Assembly (NCBI GenBank): GCA_031213475.1
Contig: JARUPZ010000008.1
Span: 8,590,388-8,654,387, forward strand
Reading direction: 5' to 3'
DNA: 64,000 bases
From: Nereocystis luetkeana
Lineage: Eukaryota; Sar; Phaeophyceae; Laminariales; Laminariaceae
Below are positions 34,608 to 46,130 of this stretch, piece by piece (the stretch's first letter is position 1; each line of letters starts with the position of its first letter). The notes under the pieces are model-generated. The model had not been told where the DNA came from. It saw only the letters and a list, made by a program, of their open reading frames with translations, and searched no databases. A program made the position numbers and the translations under genes.

Positions 34608-34955
34608 TTTTTTTTTTTTTGTTGATCCCATTTATTATCTTCGCACATATTCTTCTCTCTCTCCTTCCAACTCGTAACTCAGATCCGGGGTCACATGTAG
34701 CAGGCTCTTCTACCCCCTTCCCGCTATGGTACGTGCCTTCATTTTTATCGTGAGAAGATTGCAGCCTTTTCTTCCGTCGTCGACTCGCATCGAATTGTGC
34801 CTACCCACGCTGGAAGGCGATCTTAACAATTGGATCCTTTTTTATTTTTATTTTTGCAAATAAAGTCAAATGTCCGACCCACCTGGGGCTCGAACCCAGG
34901 ACTCAAACACAAGTAGAATTCGAGGTTAACCACTTGAACCACCGGGGCGACCGGC
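34608..34955 (-). mobile_element. SINE-1, full-length copy
   Basis: It runs from the poly-T at 34608 to GGCGACCGGC at about 34955, with the B-box complement GGGCTCGAACCC and A-box complement CCACTTGAACCACC intact. Confidence 0.87.
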
Positions 34956-35017
34956 TGCTCAATGTTACAATAATATATTATAGTTGATTATGGACAGTGC
35001 GCGACAGCACTGCAGGA

Positions 35018-35280
35018 TGTGGACGGGTAGAAAGAACGATTTTATGCGAAGAACACACACATACTCTGGTTTTCGCTGGGGATCGCGGCTTATCGTTGCG
35101 TGTGCTGTCTGCTGTATGTAGTAAGTGCGTGTTTGTGTCATTCACATCAAACCGTTCTTTCTACCGATCGACATCTAGCGCAACCAGTGTCCGTGCCGAT
35201 TCTTCAAGCCTAGAGCACGAGAGAGATGAGCTCTGTGATCACAAATTTACGTCACAGATATATTATTGCTGATACAACAG
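35018..35280. repeat. Two LINE-tail module fragments in opposite orientation
   Basis: 35018-35056 is the + end (GGACGGGTAGAAAGAACGAT). 35135-35280 is the reverse complement of a larger part (TCAAACCGTTCTTTCTACCG, CAACCAGTGTCCGTGCCGAT). Confidence 0.65.
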
Positions 35281-35387
35281 CAACGACATACTCGTACACA
35301 TTTTGTGGATAGATAGGGGGAAAAAAAACACGTAAAAAAAACAAAGAACTCTTTCGTGCCTTTTCGTAGGCGATGTGGCAAGACACT

Positions 35388-35866
35388 TTTACGAGGGACC
35401 ATAGTAAATACGACCAAATATTGTATGCATACGTAGGGAAATATTATGCAGGTTGCTGTGTTTCCGGAGGTCCTATTTACTATTTATTTTTATTTTTATT
35501 TTTTTTTGTTTTTTTTTTTTTTCTCATCCCATTCATTATCTTCGCACATCTTCTTCTCTCTCTCCTTCCGACTCGTAACTTAGATCCGGGGACACGTAGC
35601 AGGCTCTTCTCCCCCCTTCCCGCTACGGTACGTGCCTTCATTTTTATCGCGAGAAGATTTCAGCCTTTTCTTCCCTCGTCGACTCGCATCGAATTGTGCC
35701 TACCCACGCTGCAAGGCGCTCTCAACAATTGAATCCCTTTTTTTATTTTTGCAAATAAAGTCAAAGTCCGACCCTCCTGGGGCTCGAACCCAGGACTCAA
35801 ACAAGTAGAATTCGAGGTTAACCACTTGAACCACCGGGGCGACCGGCTTCGGTCCCCCGTAATAAA
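35388..35866. mobile_element. MITE-1 split by a full-length minus-strand SINE-1
   Basis: MITE sequence runs from TTTTACGAGGGACCATAG to CCTATTTACTAT and resumes after the SINE with GGTCCCCCGTAATAA. The inserted SINE-1 occupies 35483-35848. The consensus TACTATGGTCCC at the junction shows where the SINE landed. Confidence 0.82.
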
Positions 35867-36120
35867 TGGTGTTAGTGCACCGCCGTTCCGATTTTTCAAT
35901 CCTACGCACGAGTGCAGAGATGGAGATACAATTTTAAAAGCTCTGGCTCCAAAAATACGACATGGGAGAGAAGCTTCATACCGGTACCAGGTATCTATTC
36001 ATTATATATAGACAGCGTGATACCCGATTTACAACTTCATTACATATACCAGGTAGTATTTTATTACATATAGTATTGTTTGTAATACCAACTTGTTTTA
36101 AAATATATACCAGGTATACC

Positions 36121-36266
36121 GTACCGTAGCGGGAAGGGGGGAGAAGAGCCTGCCTGCTATGTGACCCCGGATCTGAGTTACGAGTTGGAAGGAGAGATAA
36201 TAAGATGTGCGAAGATAATAAATGGGATGAGGAAAAAAAACAAAACAAAAAAATAAATAAATAAAT
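36121..36266 (+). mobile_element. Partial SINE-1 (3' half)
   Basis: It runs from ACCGTAGCGGGAAGGGGGGA to the AAATAAATAAATAA tail. Copy 2 of the segmental duplication, at 41450-41465, lacks it (AAATATATACCTCACG), giving the empty site. Confidence 0.75.
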
Positions 36267-37586
36267 ACCTCACATTGTCATGCTCCGAAATCATCTTATT
36301 TTGTACCTGGTAAGCTGCTTTCGTGCAATGCTCCAAGGTCTTGTCCTTTGCGACGTAATCTTCGAAACACGCGTGTGTTCCTGCCCTCCTGCGCTTTGAA
36401 CATCCGGTCATCATCATCTTCCGCCGCTTCCCCCGAGTTCCATCGAAATAAGAGTCTCTCGAGCTACCGAGGGGATCGCGCACAATCAATGCTCTCTGCC
36501 GTCTTTTGTACACTACATACGCCGCGCCGTGGACTATAATTATTGTAGACAACAAAGCAGTACCTCCCTCTATAACTCTGCAACAACACCCAATTTATAA
36601 ACCATCCTTCCTATCTCCTTCTACCGCAGCACGCTGCTGTACACACGTACACACACAATCATGCACGCTTGACACCAGAAGGTATCTTCCCCTGTCAAAG
36701 CTTGTTTGTCCTCCCGCATTGTTGGTGGAGATTGTATGAAGCTTCAGTTCCGCCGCACTTTGTTGTTACATATCGAAAACCCGCCGCATCATATATTATT
36801 CACAGCTGAACCTCCCACTTTCTTTCATCATTCTCGTGTCGCCTGATCTACACGTCCACCTTCAACCAAGCAAGTATGCCGTTGACGACAAAAGGATCTT
36901 TTAGAGTGAAGGTGAACGTCACGTCAGAGTTTACCGTAATACTGGCATGCCCCGCACTTTCGTCCGTATCGTACCACGTTCTCCCCAACTTCGTAGGTAA
37001 TCGTGTATCTCGCCGAAATAGCGATCAGCGTTCGTTCGTATCAAACGCGCCCGTCTCCATTCCCGTAGCAATCATCCGTGCGTACACCGCGTCGAACCAA
37101 CATTAATCTGCACCTCCCCATATTGATATATCCTACGAGCATCGTCTGGCCTTTGCTCAGGACGACCCAATCCGGCACACTCTTCTGTGGATGACCACCA
37201 TAATTACAGCCGTTCTTCGTGCAGATACGTCTCGTACGGCATCTACATTGTGCGTTACCACTGCTGCTGCCGTCTCCATTATCCTCGTGTTTTGTGATTA
37301 AGTAAGTTCGACATCGTTTTCATTTCATTACCCTACCAGCACGGTAGTCTGACCGCTGCTCTGACACCCCGATTTAACACACATCATCCTCTCGATTAAA
37401 GTGATAATATTGACAGGCGTTCATTCGGATACGCCGCGTACACAGCAGTTATGTTTTGCGTTATCACTATTGCCGTGGATCTTTTCATTTCATGACAACA
37501 CGCAGCAAAAAAAATAGTTATGGCACTCAATCGATAAAACATTTCGTCTGCTACAAAAATGGTATTATACCTGGTATGATATACCG

Positions 37587-37742
37587 AGGTCTGTCTCATA
37601 CGACACATTTTTTTTTGCCTGAAACCATAGTCATCATTTCGCTTTCTTATTTTATGTTTCTCCTGCTCCAGACACCTGTCCGAGGTCTGTCTCATACGAC
37701 ACCATTTTTTTATGTCTGAAACCGTAGCCATCATGTCGCTAT
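37587..37742. repeat. Tandem duplication of about 93 bp
   Basis: GAGGTCTGTCTCATACGACA with a T-tract, GAAACC.TAG.CATCAT and TCGCT occurs twice (37587 and 37681). Confidence 0.7.
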
Positions 37743-38407
37743 GTTATTTGTAAGTAAGTTTCCCCTGCTCCATCCAGACGCCGGTCCGGCCCACGCCACG
37801 CATCATCAACCAAGGTGTGAGCACTGTAACACTAGGAGGGGTCGGAGCCCAAAACCGGCGTTATCCGTCAAGAGTTCATGGCGGGATCGTTGGGTTTGTC
37901 GACCGATGTCATCTACGCGCCTCCTCCGCAAGAAGAAAACAAATAACGATTTTGTACGTAATATATATGACAAAATCTTGTTTCCATCCCCGCGATGAAC
38001 AGCGTAGCCCGGTAGAAAGGTCCGACCACAGCTGCTAGTGCTGGACATACTATTGGGGGCCCGCAGCAACATTGAAAGTGTATGCATACCATTCGTAGCT
38101 TCGTGCTGCTGAAGCCACGGCTCCATTATACTTGTTAGCAGCTACTGTATACATTACATACGTGCTGCTGTAGACTCCCAACAAAAACGTCGACAACGAC
38201 GATTAATAATAAAGTTGCAGTGTGAAATTTCAGAGAGGGAGCAAGCACACCAAATAAATTATCGCACACTTCATATTTGCAACGCTTATTGGGGTCCTAC
38301 ATAAAGTGACTCACAAAGTGGCTTTCATGAATTTAAAGCACGGTGCCACAGTTAATGTCCATCCCATGTATTGGCTCACCTATTATAGCTCGTATATTAC
38401 CTACAGA

Positions 38408-38470
38408 AATCTGGCCCGACCGCCGCGGGGGCGGGAGAGCCTCTTTCTCCCTATAATACATAAATATAAC
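38408..38470. repeat. Short dispersed block, also at 45178-45240
   Basis: Shared segment: AATCTGGCCCGACCGCCG, GGGCGG, then a T-rich stretch. Class unknown. Confidence 0.55.
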
Positions 38471-38674
38471 CCTGTAACCGTAAGCAGGGTAGGCGGTTCC
38501 CAGTCGTCGCCGTATGGGTACGACAGGCATGTACTCGTACAGCAGCCGTTGTTGTTCAATTACGAGTATAGTATAAATTGACTTCTAATAATGGAGTCTG
38601 AGGGAGCATTTCATATATATACCAGGTATAATAGACTTCGGATATATTCTCACTTTGTCATGACGTTCACGTAT

Positions 38675-38765
38675 CTTTTAGGACCGCAGTTCCGTGTAGG
38701 GGACAAAACTAATCAGAAGTAAGTGGTTTATCCCCAAAACGGGACTGCGGTTCTAAACGGGTTAA
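38675..38765. mobile_element. MITE-2 copy
   Basis: The arms CTTTTAGGACCGCAGTTCC and GGGACTGCGGTTCTAAACGG pair. TTAA follows the right end. Confidence 0.75.
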
Positions 38766-39660
38766 TAACGCCATGCTTCTCGAACCACAACAACCTGCTG
38801 CGTCTGCCTGGAAGTTGCTTCTTGTTTCGGGTTTTGGTTGCGCTCCGGTTTGCCTTTTTTTGTATTCGGTGATGGGTCTTGCTGTGTTTGTATGTGTTGG
38901 TATTTTGATTGTTTGGGTTGCTTGTCTTGGTTTGCCCCATTTCCGGGGGGCCCGGCATTTTTTCGTTGTTGTTTTTTCGATTTGTGTTCTAATGAGATGT
39001 GTGTGTCGTACATATCGTATACAGGGATAGCGGGACACTTTGTATCCCTGGACAGGTCAGCTTATTTTTGCCGGTACTCGTTGGTACTCACGTTGATGTT
39101 CGCTTAGAGATAGAGAGGAGCTTTATTCCTTTCGTGCACGACGGAGACTGAGACCACGCTCGTGCCTCTCAGGAAATCCCCTGGTTTCCCACACCTAAGA
39201 CAAGACTTCCAAGTACAACAAATACGATCCCAGTGCCAGAACCCAGGTAATTACCGGGCTTTCAACCTCATACAAAGCAGTATCATAACACTAGCCCACT
39301 CTGATGAGCCGTATTTGCAGACTTATGGGAAACTCATGGAAACCTCGATTCCACAAACTAAAACACGAGTCGAAGATGCGGCTCCTCAAAACCCACTCCC
39401 ACACCTTTGAGCGGCAAGGCGACGAAGTCGGCAAGTACGTAAAAAAATGAAAGAAAGACGTAGACTAAAAGGGCAGGAGGAAATCGTCAACGAAAAATTA
39501 TCTCCATGTCACCCGCGACGGGGGGGGGGGGGAGGAAGATGGAGGGGAAAGTGAAAAGTGAATATATAAAAAACGAGAAGAAAACATAACACGGGAGATG
39601 TCAAGAAACACCGAAAACCCATCCTACAACTCGAGAACATTGCACTGCATTGTCTATTCT
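38766..39660. other. No recognisable feature
   Basis: Short frames only. A G-run lies at 39520-39532. Confidence 0.5.
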
Positions 39661-39666
39661 GCTTCA

Positions 39667-39910
39667 TTTTTTTTTAATCTGATCCCATTTATTGTCTTCG
39701 CCCATCTTGTTGTCTCTCTCCTTCCAACTCGTAACTCAGATCCGGGGTCACATGCATACCAATGTAACAATGTAGGAAATACATACCGGTATGTCGTAGT
39801 TTTGTTTCCACAGAGCTTGTGCACCATACCTGCTGTATCTCTATGTAGGATCGAAGAATCGGCACGGACACTGATATTCCTGACGAGTAGGACGAACGGT
39901 TAAAACTAAA
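39667..39910. repeat. SINE-1 fragment (minus) joined to LINE-tail module (plus)
   Basis: 39667-39752 is the SINE-1 3' end, reverse orientation. 39795-39905 carries GTAGTTTTGTTTCCACAGAG and GATCGAAGAATCGGCACGGA, followed by CACTG. Confidence 0.65.
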
Positions 39911-40019
39911 AGAAAAGCGCTCACAGATCTCTTATCTCTACGCTTGTAGAGAAATATTTTATCATATTAGTTCTCCTTTCACCTTTCATCTTTCATGCAC
40001 CCGTTCTCGGTAATCTCTA

Positions 40020-40450
40020 GATCTCAACCTCGAACCCGGCAGTTTCCCGTCCGGTCAGTTCGTGGGGGTCTGTAGTAACTTCCTAAAACATTACAAGTAA
40101 ATTCTCTTCAGCTTGGGAGAGTCACGTCTCGCAATACCCATGGAGCTCGGGTCCACTTTCCAGCTCAACTCGCAAAGTAAAGGACGTTTTACCCACCCTC
40201 AGAAGTAGCGACCTTCCTATTTCTAGAATATACAAAATACGAGTGCCATCACGAATGTGGGTGTTCTTCACAGTAAGCTGTTCTTTCTACCCGTCGACGT
40301 CCAGCACAACCAGTGTCCGCGCCGATTCTTCAATCCTAGAAGAGATACACAAGTTCTGTGGTCACAAAGCTACGCCACACGAGATACTACGTTGCCACGT
40401 AATCACCACAGCAGTAGTGGGCAATGCAATGCCATGTCACCCTACTGGGT
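40020..40450 (-). repeat. SINE-2/LINE-tail module copy
   Basis: 40255-40445 is the reverse complement of the LINE 3' end module. 40140-40205 resembles the SINE-2 body near 33765-33810 (CAGCTCAACTCGCAAAG, GTTTTACCC). This composite supports a SINE whose tail equals the LINE tail. Confidence 0.6.
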
Positions 40451-41369
40451 ACGAATACAATTAAATCATTCGCGTTCTTTAAAAAGCAACTGCAGTTCAT
40501 ACTGGGAGAGTTCACGCCCACCGCTTGGGGAGCAAAAAGCGCGTTTGTTTTATGATTTCTCGTGCCCTAAAGCACCTCTCTCTACAGATGTGGCGTGTTC
40601 TCGTGATACTTTTTTGTCACGTACGTACCTGTGTTCGGCTCAAAATTGACTCGAAATACCTCTCTACCGCCGTACGGTATCAGGTACCAGATATGTTTTT
40701 TGTGCGATTTAAGATCCAAGAGCATGCAGATTGTCGATTGTGTTTGTTTGTCCTTCCCCCTGTAATAATACTATTAATAGTATCACTAATATCTTTCATT
40801 CTCGGGGTACCTTCCTTTTGTCCTCATATATCCAGTTTGCCTCATGTTCGCAGTAGTATTTGTTTTTGTCGGTACGTACTGCATTAATCGTTTTTTTTCC
40901 GTCTCTCGGACAACTACTACTGTAAGGAACAAAGCCAGGCAAAAATAATCGTTGGTTTGGTCCATGATCAACGCCACACGCCACTACCGTACCTTAATTG
41001 TAATCACACCCAAATGTTATAATATATGGCACGTATCGTACATGAAGAGTCTACTTTTTTTTCTTTTTCTTTTTTATCCTCCGGCGGATTGGTAAAAATA
41101 AAGCTTAAGCTCACCACACTTCCACGTTCGTGTCGTGTGTCAATTTAGCCCAGTTGGGCACGTTGACCCGACCTGACCCCCGTACTACTACTACTGCTGT
41201 AGTGCAGTATTAATATTAATAGTACAACTGACTGTCAAATATTGTATCTAGCCCATAGAATAAACCAATCGACCGCTCTGGTTACATGCGCTCACGGCAG
41301 GGCATGCACCTCACCTAATTTTATACGAAGTATTCCATGGTATATTCGTACGTATTCTTGCGTCCCATC
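40451..41369. other. No recognisable feature
   Basis: Contains TATTAATA at 40772 and a double TATTAATATTAATA at 41208. No coding match. Confidence 0.5.
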
Positions 41370-44050
41370 TATTAATAATACATAGACAATGTGATGCCCA
41401 ATCTATAACTTCATCATAGTATTGCCTCTACTACGAACTTGTTTAAAAAATATATACCTCACGTACTCACAACTTTTTTAAGCTCCCTTCATGCACCAAC
41501 GTAAAAAAAACGTATCTCTTACATACTCCGAAATCACCTTTTGCAAGCTGCCTTCGTGCAACGTTCCAACATATTGTCCTTTGCGACGTCATATTTGAAA
41601 CACGCATGTGTTCCTGCCCTCCTGCGCTTTGAACATCCGGTCCTTGTCATCTACCGCCGCTTCACCCGAAGTCCATCGAATCTTTCGCGCTACCTAGGGG
41701 TTAACGCAATCCTCTCTGTTGTCTTTTGTACACTACATACGCCGCGCTGTGGACTACCACTGCAGACAACAAAGCAGTACATTCCTCTATAAGCTCTGCA
41801 ACAACACCCAATTTCCAAATCATCTTCCCTATCTCCTTCTACCGCAGCACACTGCTGTACACACACAATCATACAGCTTGACACGAGAACGTATCTGTTT
41901 GTCCCGCCGCGTTGTTGGTCGATATCGTACTTTGCCGTTACGTATCGAAAACCCGCCGCAATTTTTAATATTTAACCAACCGACTTCACCTCCCGTAAAG
42001 AGAGAGTGAGAAGCGAGGCTCGCTACACCGCGTTGTTGGTAGCCCGTGGCGATGATGATGAGTTTCGGCGCGAAGACCTTGCCCCGAGCAAAGACAACTC
42101 AACTGCATACAGCAGCAGCGGAAGGAAGAAGCCTGCCCGCAGCACCTTTGGTGAGACAACGCAAACCGCCTTCACGGTGCGAGAGACGTTGGATCTCCTA
42201 GCAGGAGCGGATGTATGACGCGTATGCGCGGTTCGTTTATCATCCTCCGTCGTTTCACGTTTGCTCGTGCCGGCTTCGTTAGATCCCCGTCGATTTTTAC
42301 CACTCGGCTTGACGCTGCTGCTGCTGCTCCTCCTCCTTCTGTTGTTTCACCATCGTATGATGATGCTGTTGGCACCCTGCTCGAGCTTCACTACTACTTT
42401 AATCAGTAAGAATCACGATGATCCAAAACAGCTTTTCACGACGTCAAACCTCGCCCTATATCACCTGTGTAGCAGCCGGTTTGACGGTTTTTGGGGGTTG
42501 TACCGACATTTCTCGCGGCTGGAAAGCGTTCGATTTCTCTGTGTTATACTCGATACTCCGAGTATACTCGGAGTATCGAGTAATTTTCGTACTCCGAGTA
42601 TTAGAGTATCGGTGGCCTAAATACTTGGAGTACTTGCAGTATGAGCAGTACTGAAGTGCCAAAATCTCGGAGTACTGGGAGTATGAGCAGTACTTACACT
42701 CGAGTACAAGCAGTACCCGGAGTACAAACGTCTAAATTACTCGGAGTACTCCGAGAATCGCGAGTATTGAACCCAGGAATACTTCATCATCCGAGTAAAA
42801 TACTCCGAGTAATACTCTAACCCGGAGTATATTGACGTATAAAACCCTGAAATACTCCGAGTATTAGCCGTACCTCGGAATTCGAAACCCTGAAATACTT
42901 CGAGTATTTATTTTTTTGCAGTACGAAATGCCAAAGTACTCCGAGTACTTAAAGTAGGATCAATACAAGATCCGCAGATACTTCAAGTACAACGAGTATT
43001 CCAGAGTAATGTATCCCAAAATACTCGGAGTACAGCAGCAGTATTTCAGCGTATCGAATCCCTAAAATACTCCGAGTACAAGCAGTATTGAGAGTGATCA
43101 TGTGATCATACCTGAAATACTCCGAGTACGAGCAGTCTCCCGGAGTATCGAGCCCTGAAATACTCCGAGTACTCGCAGTACCTGAAGTAATTATCTCCGA
43201 TACTCGTTACTTTACTCAAAGGTACTCGGAGCATCTTTCTGCACCTTCACATATTGATATCTCACGAGTATCGTTTGGCCTTTGCTCAGGACGACCCAAT
43301 CCGGCACCCTCTTCTGACGATGACCACCATAGTTACAGCCGTTCTTCGTGCAGATACGTCTCGTACGGCATTTACATTTTCCGTTACCACCCTTGCTGCC
43401 GTCTCCATCATCTTCGTGTTTGTGATTAAGTAAGATCCACATCGTTTTCATTTAATTATCCAGCACGATCGTCTGATCTCTGCTCTGACACCTCGACTTA
43501 ACACACCTCATTCTCTGGATTTAAAATGATAATATTGACGACCGTTCATTCGGATATGTCGGCGTCCGATCCTGCGGGCACTCCTTGCATCCGTGGCATT
43601 TGGATATTTAGTACTACTCACACTCGCACTTACTCGCAACATTCAGGCAGTATTTCGAGGTTTGAAGTTGAGTACTGCTCACAATCCCAGTCACTCGATA
43701 TTTGAGGCTGTAATCACCCCAATAGTCTCAGCATTCAGATTACGAAATTTTCTCGATACGGAAACAATCGATACTCCGAGTGTGGTCCCTCTGCTGTGCG
43801 TTTATCGTATTACCCACGAATTGTATTGCAATGTGCTGCTGCAACCAACTACTAATAAAGTTGCAGTGTGAGATTCCAGAGAGGGAGCAAACACACATCA
43901 AATATATATTGCACAATTCATAATTTGAACTCTAATTGAGGTCCTACATAAAGTGACTTACAAAGTGGTTTTCAGTAATTTAAAGGAAACGCGGCCACAA
44001 GTAGTGTCCCTCTTATGTGTGTATTGGCTCACTCATTATAGAACTACATA
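41370..44050. repeat. Segmental duplication, copy 2, with array insertion
   Basis: This is the partner of 35980-38400. The block order is conserved, but about 1.2 kb (roughly 42000-43240) is inserted relative to copy 1, mostly the palindrome array. The minus frame near 43250-43440 retains CKCRTRRICTKNGCNYGGHR and QKRVPDWVVLSKGQTILVRY. The one near 41545-41660 retains CSKRRRAGTHACF before a stop. Confidence 0.75.
42541..43235. repeat. Array of 11-bp palindromes TACTC[C/G]GAGTA
   Basis: I count 14 exact CTCCGAG/CTCGGAG cores in under 700 bp, plus many one-mismatch versions. They lie in a looser 58-62-bp unit with a recurring CCCTGAAATACTCCGAGTA and GCAGTA. One more copy lies outside, at 44238. 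Confidence 0.85.
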
Positions 44051-45175
44051 CGTACTTAGATCACAACCCCTGAGCGTGCTCGGTTGGTACATCCCTGGCC
44101 TCTTAGAGCTCCCACTTCCAAACCGCCTCCTTTCATTACTTGCCGGACCTTTCCAGCAGTTCTTTGTTTTCTCCATTTCTCTTGGCACTCTCGGTCCTTT
44201 CTTCCTTTTTTCTTCTTCCGTTTCATGTGCGTGCGTGTACTCCGAGTACGGCACCGCGGGAGAGCCCGGCACCGTCGCGGGTGTCAGTGGGTGCTGGCGG
44301 GTAGAAGGGGGGTTGCAAGGAGTTCGGTCGCCGCTTTTGTGCCTAGGCGTCACGTGTGCCTCGAGACGCGAGGGATACATGAACGGGCTTTGACTGGCTT
44401 CCGTTTGTGATTTTTGATAAAAGTATGTACGAGTTATAAAGGTCATTCGGGATGGCAAGATAATGTTCAAGCGGTGCTTATTTTTGCGACTACGCTGATG
44501 AAGTTGAAAGAAGGAGGTGTGCAGTTTGAACACCAACGTTATCGAGCTGGCGAACGGAGGCCACGGTGAGCACCCGACTTCACGCGAGGCGGGCGACGGG
44601 GCTGATTGTGGCAGAGATTGATAAAAGCTTTACCCGGACCAAATCGGTGGCGAGGTGGTCGCGAGAGGGGCGGGCGGCGTACGAGGCTGAGAGAGAAGCT
44701 CTTCTGTGCGATTCTTTTATTTACTTCTTTTCGACCGGGTGTAAGGTGTTCCAATCAGGCAGAACATTATTGCACGAGAGGGGATGGGGTTTTTTTCTTC
44801 TTTCCGAATTCTCGGTTTCGTTTTCATTGTTTCTGCTGCTGTGCCGTGCTGTGCTTTCGCGTTCTTCGTACATACGAGTACAGACATAGACCATATCAAA
44901 ATAAGAGAATAAGTACAGCAGTAGTACTCTACCTAGGGTATGTACGGACGTACGACATCCGCGACGCGAAGCGTATTATGTGGCGTCCGAGCTGACGTCT
45001 GAGCCATTTTTTCCTGAAGCATGGCGGCGGAACTCTTGGCATTATCAAGTCGCCGGTTTGCAATTACGATCCTTCAAAAAACTAAATTCAATCGTGAACC
45101 TCTGTTCGCTTCGCTTAACTTGATGTACTTTTTTCCTTCCTGAGCGAAGCGCCTTGTAGCTCCTACAATATCTAC
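44051..45175. other. No recognisable feature
   Basis: Several frames of about 100 codons overlap on both strands, with no family motifs. None is called. Confidence 0.5.
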
Positions 45176-45234
45176 AGGAATCTGGCCCGACCGCCGTGTG
45201 GGCGGAAGGGCCTTTTCTTTCCTTGTTGATAATA

Positions 45235-45576
45235 TGTTCTCCCTTCTTTTTTCGCTCCTTCCCAGTATTAATAGTAACTTATATTCAGGGTCACATAGCA
45301 GGCCCTTCTCCCTCCTCTCGACTGCGGTTCTTGCCCTGGAAGGCATTTTTTATCGCGAGAAGACCTCAGCCCTCTTTCTTCCCTGGTCGACTCGCATCGA
45401 ATGGCGCCTACCCATGCTACTATTAACATCATGGTAAGCACTCTCAAAAGTTGATTCCGTTCATGAACAGTTTCGCGAATATACACGCACAAACTTCGAC
45501 CCACACCACGCGGCTTTCGAACTCCAGCATCAACTCTTTGGCAGCATTCGAAGGTACCCTCGCCCACCGGGGCGAT
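45235..45576 (-). mobile_element. Diverged SINE-1 copy
   Basis: The reverse complement has the SINE-1 blocks GGTGGGCGAGGG, GCGAGTCGACCAGGGAAGAA, GGTCTTCTCGCGAT and GGGCCTGCTATGTGACCC in order. TATTAATA interrupts the 3' part at 45266. Confidence 0.65.
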
Positions 45577-45617
45577 AACATACTACGTATTCGTTGGCGA
45601 AGGACGATCGTATCTTC

Positions 45618-46130
45618 GGCCGGCGTCCGCGGTGGCCTGTTGGTTAGGTGGTCCGCGTGCCTATACTGAGATGAGTTTCTTTCAGTTCGAGTCTAACCGA
45701 GTGCTGACTATGCATACTCTCGTAGGAACTATTCTTGCTAAAATATTGACTAGCGGAAAGCGGGAGAGCGTGAGTCAGCAATTTTCGATGGGGTTCGACG
45801 AGCAGTGGGCCCGCTGAACACAAACGCGCGATAAAAGCAAAGACACGCACCGAGGGGAACAAGGGACAACACCTGTGACCACGGTTCTTGTCCAGAAGAT
45901 CGCCGGGGGGCAAAACCTCGAAAGTAAAAGTAGCGTTGAAAAAAATAGACTTCCGGTACGTAATGAATGCTCGACAGCATTGCACACTTTGCTTCCTGCA
46001 TTGCAGTGTAGTGTCTCTGTAACAAGAGCTTTCTTTGTGAACACAGAGAGAGCTCGTATCTCTTCAAGATTGGGTCGTCGACACCGACACGCTTTGTGTG
46101 TGCTCGATGTAATTCGACCGGGTAGTTTTT
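45618..46130 (+). mobile_element. SINE-2, composite: tRNA-like head, body, LINE tail
   Basis: The head GGTGGCCTGTTGGTTAGGTG and the B-box-like AGTTCGAGTCT are spaced as in tRNA promoters. The body (TAGCGGAAAGCGGGAGAGCG, GCGCGATAAAAGC) is shared with 33480-33830. The 3' part (45990-46125) is a diverged LINE-tail module (GTAGTGTCTCTGT, TTTGTGAACACAGAG, CTCGTATCTCTTCAAGATTG). Confidence 0.65.

Larger units (their letters stand above)
35980..38400. repeat. Segmental duplication, copy 1
   Basis: It matches copy 2 (41370-44050) in the same order: 35990-36820 with 41375-41990, 37105-37440 with 43243-43575, and 38195-38400 with 43850-44050. Copy 1 contains a partial SINE-1 (36121-36266) and TACC[A/T]GGTA motifs absent from copy 2. 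Minus-strand frames are partly conserved: CSKRRRAGTHACF (about 36370) and TRRICTKNGCNYGGHPQK followed by VPDWVVLSKGQ (about 37150-37230). The protein family is not recognised. It could be exons of a Cys-rich gene now decaying. Confidence 0.75.
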
